DNA of 64,000 nucleotides from Thiotrichaceae bacterium (GCA_028688145.1 JAQTYU010000007.1:1-64000), one strand, 5' to 3'; shown: positions 1-9,405, counted from the first letter of the stretch. The notes: a model not told the origin generated them from the sequence alone. A program made the numbers and translations.

Positions 1-178
1 AATCCCCAAAACGTTCAGGTAAGTCTCTCCAAGGAATACCGCTACGATAACGATATAGGACGGCTTCAATGAACAAACGGTTATCTTTAGCGGTTCTCCC
101 TACCTGTCCTTTACGCCCTGGTAAGAGAGGTTCTAATCTAGCCCATTGTTCATCTGTTAAAGCGTAACGACGACTCAT
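1..178 (-). CDS. IS5-family transposase, N-terminal part, runs off the left edge
   Basis: Reading the reverse strand from the ATG at 178 gives MSRRYALTDEQWARLEPLLP, then a stretch ending IPWRDLPERFGD. This is the N-terminal DUF4096-type domain of IS5-family (IS427-like) transposases, which precedes the DDE catalytic core. Only about 59 residues lie in the window and no stop is seen, so integrity cannot be judged. It sits 110 bp upstream of the TPR gene and marks the left side of an IS-rich region. The family call is good; the subgroup is inferred. Confidence 0.85.
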   Translation of the reverse strand, partial: MSRRYALTDEQWARLEPLLPGRKGQVGRTAKDNRLFIEAVLYRYRSGIPWRDLPERFGD

Positions 179-288
179 TCTTTGTTCCTTGTGAGACGTT
201 ATTTCTAGTCTTTTAGAATAATCTTAATACTCATCCCTAGTGCAGCTCTCTCTAAAGCTAAGCATGATAAACAATTGGATATATTGCA

Positions 289-768
289 ATGTCGAATGAT
301 TTAAGCAATGCGGAAGCTGTCAAACAATTTAATGAAAAACTTGAAGAAGCTTTAAGAATTAATACGCTCGGAAAACAAGCTCTGGCAGCGGAAGATTACG
401 AAGTCGCTTTACAATATTTTCAACAATCTTTAGTGATTCGGCAAGAAATTGGGGATTTAGGCGGCGAGGCTGCCATGCTGAATAATATTTCTCAGGTGTA
501 TTCTGGGAAAAATGATGATGAAACCGCTTTGCTCTATTTGCAGCAGAGTTTTGAAGTTTTTGAAAAGGCAGGCGATGTGCCCGGAACTTGTGCTGCATTG
601 ATTAATATGGGGCATCTTTATTGGGCGCACGGTGTTCAACAGGATGCGATGCTGTGCTGGAGTTCGGCTTATCAACGCGCCAAAAGTGTAGAACATGAGC
701 AGGCTTTGATAATCTTGGAAGGGCTTGCGAAATATTTAGGCGGCACGGGTTTGGAGTTTTGGGAGTGA
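289..768 (+). CDS. TPR-repeat protein
   Basis: A 159-residue protein with about three tetratricopeptide repeats of roughly 40 residues (near 22-56, 60-96 and 100-135). Each has the alternating Leu/Ala/Tyr helix pattern and an acidic Gly-Asp turn (EIGD, KAGD). No signal peptide or membrane segment is visible, so it is probably a cytoplasmic protein-protein interaction module. TPR proteins of this kind often accompany CHAT proteases, and a CHAT remnant lies 1.9 kb downstream beyond an IS4 remnant, so the two may once have formed one locus (inference). It ends EFWE and may itself be the N-terminal part of a longer ancestral protein. No catalytic motif is present. Confidence 0.7.
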   Translation: MSNDLSNAEAVKQFNEKLEEALRINTLGKQALAAEDYEVALQYFQQSLVIRQEIGDLGGEAAMLNNISQVYSGKNDDETALLYLQQSFEVFEKAGDVPGTCAALINMGHLYWAHGVQQDAMLCWSSAYQRAKSVEHEQALIILEGLAKYLGGTGLEFWE

Positions 769-804
769 TTGGCTGAAATAGCATTCAAAAAAATACCATT
801 AGCT

Positions 805-827
805 GGTGCAGGTTTGTAACCTGCACC
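805..827. repeat. Perfect hairpin after the TPR gene
   Basis: A 10-bp perfect inverted repeat, GGTGCAGGTT/AACCTGCACC, with a 3-nt loop, 37 bp after the TPR stop. No T-run follows, so a terminator role is uncertain. A related half-site (GAGGTTACAAACC) lies at about 871-883, and a short GC-rich palindrome (ACCGCAACGCGGT) follows near 891-903, suggesting a composite intergenic palindromic element. Nothing coding is seen between 769 and 945. Confidence 0.5.
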
Positions 828-945
828 GTAACGTTTCAGCTTATTCTGACGTTCTCAAACGTTCCAGTCGAGGTTACAAACCAATAACTGACCGCAACGC
901 GGTCAAGACGGCATTCCCAAGTGGCACTTCACAGCCATTAAGTTA

Positions 946-1806
946 AGCGTTAAAAGCAAGATTTCTTAGAACACTTAGCATACTGGAGTAAATGTCTAGT
1001 AGATGAATATATCCTAGGAACTGAACAATGACTTCGACTACAACTGGGATTTGTCAGGAACAAACGCTCTAACTCTGCCAAAGCCTCATCAGTATTCTGT
1101 TTCTCATCAAATAGTATATCTAATACCTTATTTTTTATCGCAGAGACGGAACGATTCACATGTTGAGGATAGCGGGTTTCTTTGCCTGATAAGAAACACT
1201 GAAGAAAGTCTCAACTTTCCAACGTAAACGGTAAAGCTCTTTAAAATCTGCGGTTGGGTATAAAGTTTCATCACATAAACTGGTGACTAACACCTCAAAT
1301 TGTCCATTTAGACGCACTCGCACAAAACGTACAGCAAGGACTGTGGGTAAGCCCGCCTGTTTTATTGAATGGAGTTTTGACGTATGGGGTTGTAGCGTAT
1401 GTAATTAACTGTCTGCACCCTCAACTTTTGCCGTATTACTGTAGGAGATTTCTCCAAATTCTCCAATGACGCTGGGTGTGGAAGGTAGCATTATCTTACT
1501 GCCATCAATCCCTAAAACTCTCATCCCCTTGTAGGTCTGATAATCTTCATCTCCATACATGACATCGACCACAGCTTTCTGGTTGAGTTCGATAAAGGCT
1601 GTATGTTTGAGCTGCATTCTGCGCTGACTAAAAGCACTATGACTGACGGGAGAGACTCCCCAATGGAGACTCATCTCATTTAACAACAACTGTATGGACT
1701 TCACGCCCTTTTGTAATAACAGTGTCATTAACAAGGGAAGACTTAGCTTTCTATCGCGGGTGAAGTCTGTGGGGCGAGTGCGGTGTTGCGCTTTGAAACT
1801 ATCCAT
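946..1806 (-). pseudogene. IS4-family transposase remnant
   Basis: The N-terminal part (reverse, from the ATG at 1806) runs through VLGIDGSKIMLPSTPSV to VEGADS and then meets a stop near 1405. After an apparent internal deletion the sequence resumes with QFEVLVTSL and YRLRWKVETFF, the C-terminal DDE-core signature of IS4 transposases. A frameshift near 1180 follows, and then NRSVSAIKNKVLDILFDEK. At least one stop, one deletion and one frameshift make it non-functional. The order of the pieces fits one decayed element. It separates the TPR gene from the metallophosphoesterase and EACC1/CHAT remnants, and its insertion probably destroyed the phosphoesterase 3' end. Confidence 0.8.
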
Positions 1807-1903
1807 GTGAATGAGTTCGTTACTTTGGATTAACGTTGAGTTTTTTTAACATCGGAGATTCTCCTGTTTGTTTTAGATCTCACTATAGTTCTTTTTACTT
1901 AAC

Positions 1904-2125
1904 TTAATCGCAGTGAAGCAACGCTTGGGAACAAGAAAGCTTTGTATTATCGTGATTACCTTGCACACTGGCAATTTTCTGAGCACGCATAAAATCAACC
2001 ACGGCATTGTTTTGATTCCCAGCATCAATCGTATTTCCTAAACACACAATCCTGTCTATTTGCTGAGTTTGAATATCACAAAGCACAATTCCAAAACCTT
2101 GCAAATCTCCATAAACATCTGAAAT
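1904..2125 (-). pseudogene. Metallophosphoesterase remnant (calcineurin-like)
   Basis: Reading the reverse strand from 2125 gives ISDVYGDLQGFG, then IDRIVCLGNTIDAG and ASVQGNHDNTKLSC. This matches the start of the YfcE/Ser-Thr phosphatase-like fold, normally DxH...GD...GNHD. A stop precedes the first recognisable residue, the DxH histidine is replaced by Tyr, and GDxxD reads GNTID. The C-terminal two-thirds is missing beside the IS4 remnant. It is therefore a decayed fragment without usable metal ligands. Confidence 0.65.
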
Positions 2126-2288
2126 TTAAATATTTTTAATAAACATGTTGTTCATTGAAATAATTAGTTTTATTTAGCTTTTACTCGTTTCATGCCGAGC
2201 CGATTATGACAATTTATATTATCAGTATTTAAACCTTAACTTTTCAGGTTTATGATACAAAAATAAAAACTATCAAAGGAGTGTTGCC

Positions 2289-2648
2289 ATGCAGATTTAT
2301 CTAAGCAGTCATGAAACGGAGCTTGTCGCCGCTGTGCAACATGCCTTGATTCAATCTCAATTACAGGACGCGGTGCATTGTGAAACTTTAGTCACGCCTG
2401 CACAAGAAACGCAAAAATTACTCGACCCTGAAACGCTTAATTTAACCATGGTGTTGGTGACTTTATTGGACGCGGGCGGCGCGGGAACGGTTTTCATCAC
2501 GAAATTAGCGCGGGTTTTGGAAACTTTAATCAACAGCAAACACGTAGAAGCCAAGATTAAACATAAGGATACGCTGATTGAAATCTCGGGTTCAGCGGGA
2601 CACATTGAACAAATTTTAAAAACGCTGGTTGAATCTAAACAGGATTAA
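2289..2648 (+). CDS. EACC1-like small protein upstream of a CHAT gene
   Basis: A 119-residue protein with a strong ribosome-binding site (AAAGGAGTG) just before the ATG. The central part, LVTLLDAGGAGTVFITKLARVLETL, is a hydrophobic Gly-rich segment followed by a predicted beta hairpin (AKIKHKDTLIEISGS) and a C-terminal helix. This layout resembles the effector-associated constant component EACC1, a small protein found beside CHAT, caspase and trypsin effectors in NTP-dependent conflict systems. The assignment rests on pattern and context, not on a profile search. It ends 4 bp before the ATG of the truncated CHAT gene, so the two were co-transcribed. The gene appears intact although its partner is broken. 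Confidence 0.5.
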   Translation: MQIYLSSHETELVAAVQHALIQSQLQDAVHCETLVTPAQETQKLLDPETLNLTMVLVTLLDAGGAGTVFITKLARVLETLINSKHVEAKIKHKDTLIEISGSAGHIEQILKTLVESKQD

Positions 2649-2652
2649 TTGC

Positions 2653-3243
2653 ATGAAAACTCTACGCCTCGATGTTTTTCAACAAACCGCCACCCACCAC
2701 CAACTGCGTTTTTTTGAAGGTAATGCGCCCATGCCTTTTCACACACGCTTGATTGACCCGCAGGAATTAGCGCAGTTTATTCGTGATTGTGAACAACAGT
2801 ATGAAAAAGGACTTTCTTTAGCGGCGTTAGGAGATTCATTATTTACGTGGCTGAATGGGCAGGAAAGCGTTTTAGCCAACTATCAAAACGATACGGTGTT
2901 GCAACTGCCCGCCAGTTCTCAATTGTCCAAGCTTGCGTGGGAATTACTCCATGATAAAGCCTATTTTTGCGCCAATCTGCATAGACCTTTCACGCCCTTG
3001 CGTTTAGTTTCAAGCGACCAGCAAGCTGTTGAAGTTGCGAATCGTCCTTTGCGCCTGCTGTTTATGGCGAGTTCTCCTGAAAATGTAAAACCTGTGTTGA
3101 ATTTTGAAAAAGAAGAAGCCTTGATTTTGGAAGCCACCCGCAAAAGTAATTTGGAACTGGTGGTTGAAGAAAGTGGCTCTTTAGCGGGTTTGGCAGAGCG
3201 TTTGAGTTATGGCGATGAATCTGAACGTTTTGATGTTGTATAG
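2653..3243 (+). pseudogene. CHAT-domain protease, truncated by IS630 insertion
   Basis: From the ATG at 2653 (MKTLRLDVFQ) the protein has an N-terminal beta-rich part, a helical part with the motif SKLAWELLHD, and then the first CHAT strand PLRLLFMASSPENVKPVLNF followed by the helix EKEEALILEA. It stops after ERFDVV. In intact CHAT proteases this strand is followed directly by the catalytic His segment (HxxGHG) and, about 50 residues later, the catalytic Cys (NACxS). Both are missing. The break coincides with the TA target site of the IS630 copy at 3241-4039, and no CHAT coding sequence resumes after it, so a deletion must have accompanied or followed insertion. Catalytically dead if expressed. 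Confidence 0.8.
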
Positions 3244-4039
3244 TATTTAAATTTTAAAAAATAGACTAAGAGGACATAATCAAGGGCATGATTAAAATTG
3301 TCAAATTGCTTCCCAATTTTTTTAAGCCGTGCTTTGATGATTGCCCAACAATTTTCGATGAGATTCAAATCAGGCGAGTATGCTGGTAAGAAAACTAAGC
3401 GATATTGCGCTATGAGTTCTCTAGTCCTAGCCGACTTATGGAAACTGGCATTATCAATAATAATGACCTGTCCTTGAAGCAGTCCGCATTGACATAGCCA
3501 TTGAAGACACAAGGCGCAATTAACCGATTATTAACTAATCCTGCAATGATATTAACTCGGCGACTTCTTTTACCTTTTTTCTCAGCTTCTTCTATACCAC
3601 TTTCATCAACATATACTATCTTGCTTGCGTCTAACTCATTATGCCTACTCAAATAAGCTTGTCGCTTTACTTCATCTCTTTCTTCGTAGTGAAATGTTTT
3701 TTTTACGGGTGATTTTCTGTTGTTTAAGACGGTTCGCCACGGCTTGAGCACTACAACCGAAATGAGCGGCATATTCGGCTAATGTCCAGTCTGGCTCTTT
3801 CTCCACCAAGTTAATCAATTCCTCTAGCTCTATTTTCCGTGCTGGATAGGCTTTTCTTGGGAGGACTGACACGTCTGCTCGCTGCTCCCACAATTTTAGC
3901 CAGTTGCTTCATCCCACGTCATCCCCTGTTTGATGTTGTTTACTATGCATAAACGATAGTCTGTACTGTATGCCATCTCTATGAACTCAAGTATATTGCT
4001 TGATTTATTTCATAGTCTATTTTTTAAATTGATTTACTA
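3241..4039 (-). mobile_element. IS630-family element, copy 1 (799 bp)
   Basis: Terminal inverted repeats are visible: the left end begins TAGTATTTAAATTTTAAAAA and the right end, read inward, TAGTAAATCAATTTAAAAAA. Both are followed by ATAGACTA. The element is flanked by TA at 3239-3240 and 4040-4041, the target duplication expected for the IS630/Tc1-mariner superfamily. It carries one decayed transposase gene on the reverse strand. A 3'-terminal 521-bp piece of a second copy lies at 9477-9997. Confidence 0.88.
3245..3976 (-). pseudogene. IS630 transposase, several frameshifts
   Basis: The likely start is the ATG at 3976 (MAYSTDYRLCIVNNIKQG). This reading stops after about 26 codons. The helix-turn-helix part continues in another frame (EPDWTLAEYAAHFGCSAQAV). 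A further shift at a run of eight A (near 3700) moves into the DDE part (KIVYVDESG), and another shift leads to IIIDNASFHKS and FLPAYSPDLNLIENCWA, which hold the catalytic D and E. Copy 2 has seven A at the homologous run and reads through there, so the eight-A run is a lesion of this copy. The last shift is common to both copies. Confidence 0.85.
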
Positions 4040-4041
4040 TA

Positions 4042-4346
4042 CTTTATTTTTAAGTGTTTCTGTCTGTTTTGTACTATCAAAACAAGAAAATTACCTTATA
4101 ATAAGATAGCCTTAATAAATGCAAATGTATTTATAGTTATCTGTTTTAAGAGAATATTAGGTTTTAAGTTCCTAATTCAAAGAGGAGGGAGGATTGAGAA
4201 ATATTTAAGCTTGCGTTAAAGGCTTTTAAATTTCTTCTATCTTTCTACAGTTAGGCAAATTGAACATTCTATTTTCCGACTAAGCTCGCCTCGCAATACC
4301 TAATCTTGTACGACAGACAAAATCCACTTAATTTAGAGTATTATCG
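4042..4346. other. Non-coding spacer before the NHL gene
   Basis: AT-rich spacer without a convincing ORF. A TATAAT hexamer lies at 4097-4102 but lacks a good -35 at normal spacing. AGAGGAGGGAGGA near 4180-4193 looks like a strong ribosome-binding site but no start codon with an open frame follows it. The NHL gene itself has only a weak GAG before its ATG. Confidence 0.4.
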
Positions 4347-7300
4347 ATGCTCACAAAACTTTATTCTAAGCAGAAGCAACCGCTTCTTAAACTAAACCAT
4401 AGATATTATCTATTCAGGAAAACCCTGACTGCTGTATTACAAAGCTTGTTTTTACTTCTCTGTTTGACACAGGCAAGTCAGGCAGCAAGCACTTACGATA
4501 TCAGCACGATTGCGGGGGGCGGCGTAGGTGATGGTGGTCTGGCTACCAGTGCGACATTTAACAATCCTACTGCTGTAGCTATTGACAGCAGTGGCAATAC
4601 ATACATTGCAGATTCTTATAATCATCGCATTCGCAAAATTGACAATACTGGCATGATAAGCACGATTGCAGGAACGGGAAGTGGGGGCTATTCAGGTGAT
4701 GGTTCTGCGGCTACCACTGCGAAATTATACTATTCTTCCGGTGTAGCCGTTGACGGTAGCGGCAATGTATACATTGCCGATTATTTTAATCATCGTATTC
4801 GCAAAATTGAACAGAGTACTGGCAATATCAGCACGATTGCAGGAACGGGAGCTGCGGGCTATTCAGGTGATGGTTCTGCGGCTATCAGTGCGAAATTAAA
4901 CTATCCTTTCAGTGTAGCAATTGACAGTGGCGACAACGTGTATATTGCTGATTCTGCTAATAATCGTATTCGTAAGATTGACCAGAGTACTGGCAATATC
5001 AGCACGATTGCAGGAACGGGAACTGCGGGTTATTCAATTGATGGTTTTCTGGCTACCAATGCGGACTTAAACAATCCTTTAGATATAGCCATTGACAGTG
5101 TCGGCAATGTGTATATTGCAGATACTTCTAATAATCGCATTCGCAAAATTGACAAAACTACTGGCAATATCAGCACCATTGCAGGAACGGGAACTACGGG
5201 CTATTCAGGTGATGGTAGTGCGGCTACCAGTGCGAGATTATACTACCCTTCCAGGGTAGCTGTTGACAGTAGCGGCAATGTGTATATTGCTGATCCTGCT
5301 AATAATCGCATTCGCAAAATTGACCAGAGTACTAGTAATATCAGCACGATTGCAGGAATGGGAACTTCAGGCTATTCAGGTGACGGCTCTGCGGCTACCA
5401 GTGCAAAATTAAATAATCCTCTCGGTGTAGCCGTTGACAGTGGCGGCAATGTGTACATTGTGGATACTTCTAATAATCGCATTCGCAAAATTGACAAAAT
5501 TACTAGCAATATCAGCACTATTGCAGGAACAGGAATTACGACCTATTCGGGGGATGGTTCTGCGGCTGCCAGTGCCACATTATACTATCCCGCTGGAGTG
5601 AGCGTTGACAGTAGCGACAATGTATACATTGCCGATGCTAATAATAATCGTATTCGCAAGATTGATAAAATTACTGGCAATATCAGCACGATTGCAGGAA
5701 CGGGAAGTACGGGCTATTCAGGCGATGGTTCTGCCGCCATTAATGCGACATTATACTATCCTAACGGTGCAGCCGCAGACAGTGCTGGCAATGTCTACAT
5801 TGCGGACCCTTATAATTATAGTCTTCGCAAGATTGACAAAAGCACTGGCAATATCAGCACTATTGCAAGTGGATATTCCTTGGGTGTCGCCGTTGACAGT
5901 TTTGACAATGTGTACCTTGCGGATTCTGCTGGTAATAGAATTCGCAAGATTGATAATACGGGCAATATCAGCACGATTGCAGGAACGGGAACTTCGGGCT
6001 ATTCAGGAAATGCTGGTTTGGCTACCAATGCGACATTAAACTATCCTAACGGTGTCGCTGTTGACAGTAACGGCAATGTGTATATTGCAGATACTTCTAA
6101 TCATAGCATTCGCAAAATTGACAAAACTACTGGCAATATCAGCACGATTGCAGGCACAGGAACTTCAGGCTATTCAGGTGATGGTGCTGCGGCTACCAGT
6201 GCCACATTAAACTCTCCTAACAATGTAGCCGTTGATAGTGATGGCAATGTGTATATTGCAGATACTTCTAATCATCGCATTCGCAAAATTGACAAAACTA
6301 CTGGCAATATCAGCACGATTGCAGGAACAGGAACTTCGGGCTATTCAGGTGATGGTTCTGTGGCTATCAGTGCGACATTATACAATCCTCGTGGTATAGC
6401 CGTTGACAGTAGCGGAAATATCTACATTGGAGATACTTCTAATCATTGCATTCGCAAACTTACGCCTAATTTGATAGCCCAAACGATTAGTTTCACACCT
6501 GCTAGCACTGCAACTTATGGTGACAGCACAATTACTTTAAGTGCTACAGGCGGGGCTTCAGGAAATCCCGTTACTTTTGCCAGCACAACCACCAGCGTTT
6601 GTACTGTTTCAGGAACAAGCTTAACGATAGTGAGCGCGGGAACTTGCACCGTGACCGCAGACCAAGCAGGCAATGCTAGTTATAGTGCCGCTCCTCAAGT
6701 CAGCAAAAATATCACCGTTGCTAAAAAATCAATTACTGCCCAAGCTGATAATAAGAGCAGAGCCTTAGGTGCAGCAAATCCAACTTTTACTATTAGCTAT
6801 ACAGGTTTAATCAATAGTGATAGCAGCAGTGCAATTAACACTCCACCTACTGCCAGCACCACAGCGACTACAGGGAGTCCTACAGGTAACTATGTAATTA
6901 CTTGCAATAACGGCAGTAGCAGTGCAAGTAATTATATTATTAGCACCTGTACGGATGGCACTTTAGCCGTGGGCAAAGCTACCCCTAGCATAAGCTTGAC
7001 ACCTGCCTCGCCTTCTAGCAGTTTGGGAAGTGCGCTTACTGTGAACTTCACCGTCACAGGAACGCCTACCCCCACAGGAACGGTGACGGTGAGCGATGGA
7101 ACAAACAGTTGTACTGCGACAGTTGTTGCTGGAACATGCAGTTTCACGCCCGCCACGTCAGGCGCAAAAACCCTCACTGCAACTTATGCAGGCGACAGCA
7201 ATTACACCACCGCCACTCAAACTAATACCGTTAATATTGCTCAAGTGGTCTTAAGCAGCACCAGCATTAATGTGACTGAAGCAGGCGCAACGGGTAGTTA

Positions 7301-9308
7301 CACTGTGAAGCTCTCTACACAACCCGCAAGTGATGTCACCATAAACCTCACACCCAATGCACAAGTAACAATTAGCCCAGCAACGCTGACATTCACCACC
7401 ACAAACTGGAATACGCCCCAAACTGTCACCGTCACTGCCGTAGATAACAGTACATATCAAGGCAGTCGCACTGTGCAAATTGCTCATGCTATTACCACAG
7501 GTGATGGAGCGGGTTATCCCACCAATCTGAGTATTTCCAGTGTCAATGTCAACATTACTGACAATGAAGCACCGCCTTATGTACCCCCCAGCGTGTCCTA
7601 TTACAACCTAAGTGTGAAAACCACAGGCACAGGAAAAGGAACTGTTGGAGGTACAAATGCAGGCATTTACGCACAAGGAACAACGGTGACTTTAACCGCG
7701 ACTGTGGATGCAAGTTCTACTTTTGTGGCGTGGACACCTGCCAGTTGTGCAAGTACATTTGCACTGAATGCAGACACTGTTTGTAGTGCACAGTTTGACT
7801 TGAAACCCGTAGTCGTGACACCACCACCCATCGTTATCACTCCTGTGAATTACAATTTAAGTTTAAATACCACAGGCACTGGCAAAGGTTCAATTGCAGG
7901 AGCAGCAGGCAGTTATGTCGCAGGCACATCGATTCAACTGACAGCGACTGCTGCGGATGCAAGTTCTACTTTCGTAGCATGGACTCCCGCCAGTTGTGCA
8001 AGCGCATTTACACTGAATGCAGACACTGTTTGTAGCGCGCAGTTTGACTTGAAACCTGTGGTCGTAACACCGCCCGTGGTCACACCTCTGAACTACAGCT
8101 TAAGCTTAAACACCACAGGCACTGGCAAAGGTTCAATTGCAGGAGCAGCAGGCAGTTATGCACAAGGAAAAAATGTTAGTTTAACCGCGACTGCGGATGC
8201 AAATTCTACTTTTGTGGCATGGACACCCGCCAGTTGCGCAAGCGCGTTTGCACTGAATGCAGATACCGTTTGTAGCGCACAGTTTGACTTGAAACCTGTG
8301 GTCATGACTACCACTCCCATTATCTCGGCAGCAGCTAATCCCTGTATTCGTAATCTCAGCTTAAATACAAGCTGTAGTGGCGCAGGGGAAAAAACCACAA
8401 TTATTGAAATTGGGGTCAGTGGAGAACTCTCAAATAGCATTATTGACGCGCCCATTATTAGCAAAGGCTGGCTTTCTAACAGTCTAGTCACGGCTAAAGG
8501 ACGCATTACAGGCGGTTTCATCACAGGCTATTTAGAAAATTTAGGGATTGTCAGTGATATTGAGTTCAAAGGACGTTACATTAAAGGTGGCTTTCTCTCA
8601 GGTAAAATCATCAACAGCAGCACCGTGGGCGGTTATCTTGAAAATGTCACTTTCACCGCAAGTGCTTCTTTAACAGGCGGTATTTTACAAGGCAATATCA
8701 AGGGTAATCCCAATGCTCCTGCTTTGTTAGAAAACGTCACCATCAAACAGGGTAGCGTGCTTTGGGGCGTGACTTTAGGGAAAGGCGTGATTTTAGAAGC
8801 AGGGGTGATAGTGAAAGAAAATATTAACTTGCCCATTTTAGAATCACCCACTGCAATTGACAGCACTGGAAAATCCATACTCACCAGCAGTCTTTTCTAT
8901 GGTGGTATTTCGGTGAATGGCAAACCATTTGTGCGTAGTGCGGTGCAATTACTTGCAGAACCGGTGGTGATACGAGGCAGAGTAATTCCAGAACCTGAGC
9001 ATGTTGGGAAAAAAGCCGACTTGTTTGTGTATTCTCCTTACTGGAGCAGCACCACGAATCTGGACAGTACACCGCTGAGCTATTACTCCGCTGATGATAA
9101 AGCCAATATCTTAGCTTGGGATCAAAAAATCCCGACTTTGGTGGCTTTTAAGAAAGGGATGAATTTAGATTCGGTGCACGAAGTGGATATGTTCGTCGGC
9201 AACTTCATTGCCACAGGTGGCTTAAGTATTGTATTTGGCTATCGTTTGGAAGATGGGACGGTCATCATGAATACCGTGCCCAATACGATAGCTGTGACTA
9301 TCCAATAA
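4347..9308 (+). CDS. Large secreted NHL-repeat surface protein
   Basis: A 1,653-residue modular exported protein. Residues 1-46 form a signal peptide (basic start, hydrophobic LFLLLCL, cleavage after SQA). About 12 NHL-type repeats of roughly 55-57 residues fill 50-705, each with STIAGTG, YSGDG, a VAVDSxGNVYIAD strand and NHRIRKID; the ninth is shortened. Then come MBG/YDG-like domains (about 713-870), a Big_3-like Ig domain (875-965), a Calx-beta-like domain (966-1075) and three InlB-B-like repeats (about 1082-1330, each with NTTGTGKG and AWTPASCAS). A Gly/Ile-rich region (1350-1500) resembles a bactofilin-like parallel beta-helix, and a conserved-looking C-terminal domain (PEPEHVGKKAD) ends the protein. 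No anchor, LPxTG or autotransporter barrel is seen. A cell-surface or matrix adhesion role is inferred. It stands alone between IS copies. Confidence 0.8.
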   Translation: MLTKLYSKQKQPLLKLNHRYYLFRKTLTAVLQSLFLLLCLTQASQAASTYDISTIAGGGVGDGGLATSATFNNPTAVAIDSSGNTYIADSYNHRIRKIDNTGMISTIAGTGSGGYSGDGSAATTAKLYYSSGVAVDGSGNVYIADYFNHRIRKIEQSTGNISTIAGTGAAGYSGDGSAAISAKLNYPFSVAIDSGDNVYIADSANNRIRKIDQSTGNISTIAGTGTAGYSIDGFLATNADLNNPLDIAIDSVGNVYIADTSNNRIRKIDKTTGNISTIAGTGTTGYSGDGSAATSARLYYPSRVAVDSSGNVYIADPANNRIRKIDQSTSNISTIAGMGTSGYSGDGSAATSAKLNNPLGVAVDSGGNVYIVDTSNNRIRKIDKITSNISTIAGTGITTYSGDGSAAASATLYYPAGVSVDSSDNVYIADANNNRIRKIDKITGNISTIAGTGSTGYSGDGSAAINATLYYPNGAAADSAGNVYIADPYNYSLRKIDKSTGNISTIASGYSLGVAVDSFDNVYLADSAGNRIRKIDNTGNISTIAGTGTSGYSGNAGLATNATLNYPNGVAVDSNGNVYIADTSNHSIRKIDKTTGNISTIAGTGTSGYSGDGAAATSATLNSPNNVAVDSDGNVYIADTSNHRIRKIDKTTGNISTIAGTGTSGYSGDGSVAISATLYNPRGIAVDSSGNIYIGDTSNHCIRKLTPNLIAQTISFTPASTATYGDSTITLSATGGASGNPVTFASTTTSVCTVSGTSLTIVSAGTCTVTADQAGNASYSAAPQVSKNITVAKKSITAQADNKSRALGAANPTFTISYTGLINSDSSSAINTPPTASTTATTGSPTGNYVITCNNGSSSASNYIISTCTDGTLAVGKATPSISLTPASPSSSLGSALTVNFTVTGTPTPTGTVTVSDGTNSCTATVVAGTCSFTPATSGAKTLTATYAGDSNYTTATQTNTVNIAQVVLSSTSINVTEAGATGSYTVKLSTQPASDVTINLTPNAQVTISPATLTFTTTNWNTPQTVTVTAVDNSTYQGSRTVQIAHAITTGDGAGYPTNLSISSVNVNITDNEAPPYVPPSVSYYNLSVKTTGTGKGTVGGTNAGIYAQGTTVTLTATVDASSTFVAWTPASCASTFALNADTVCSAQFDLKPVVVTPPPIVITPVNYNLSLNTTGTGKGSIAGAAGSYVAGTSIQLTATAADASSTFVAWTPASCASAFTLNADTVCSAQFDLKPVVVTPPVVTPLNYSLSLNTTGTGKGSIAGAAGSYAQGKNVSLTATADANSTFVAWTPASCASAFALNADTVCSAQFDLKPVVMTTTPIISAAANPCIRNLSLNTSCSGAGEKTTIIEIGVSGELSNSIIDAPIISKGWLSNSLVTAKGRITGGFITGYLENLGIVSDIEFKGRYIKGGFLSGKIINSSTVGGYLENVTFTASASLTGGILQGNIKGNPNAPALLENVTIKQGSVLWGVTLGKGVILEAGVIVKENINLPILESPTAIDSTGKSILTSSLFYGGISVNGKPFVRSAVQLLAEPVVIRGRVIPEPEHVGKKADLFVYSPYWSSTTNLDSTPLSYYSADDKANILAWDQKIPTLVAFKKGMNLDSVHEVDMFVGNFIATGGLSIVFGYRLEDGTVIMNTVPNTIAVTIQ
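4497..6466 (+). repeat. Tandem NHL-coding repeats (about 165-171 bp units)
   Basis: Twelve in-frame units inside the large surface-protein gene share near-identical DNA segments such as AGCACGATTGCAGGAACGGG, GGCAATGTGTATATTGCAGA and CATCGCATTCGCAAAATTGA. Unit nine, about 5860-5960, lacks the GTGTSGYSGDG half. The high nucleotide similarity indicates recent duplication or conversion, so copy number may vary between strains and short-read assembly here could be collapsed. Confidence 0.85.
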
Positions 9309-9357
9309 ACCCGCAAGCTTTAGCCTTAAGCTAAGCGGCTAAAGACTTCAGTAACAC

Positions 9358-9405
9358 AAAAAAAGATAATTTCAAGCCTGAATGGGGCGGAATTGTCCTT
9401 TTTTT
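9358..9405 (+). terminator. Terminator-like hairpin after the NHL gene
   Basis: An imperfect stem (AAAGATAATTTC against GGAATTGTCCTTT) around CAAGCCTGAATGGGGC, followed by seven T. It lies 50 bp after the NHL stop. The same element occurs in opposite orientation at 10042-10085, on the other side of the IS630 fragment. Confidence 0.55.

Noticed and set aside
3410..3512. Programmed frameshift in the IS630 transposase
   Set aside because: About ten residues seem to be missing at the junction in both copies and no slippery heptamer with a stimulatory structure is evident, so a shared deletion is the simpler reading.
5605..6039. A 144-residue alternative frame inside the NHL gene
   Set aside because: It repeats with the NHL units in a shifted frame and exists only because the repeats lack stops in that frame.
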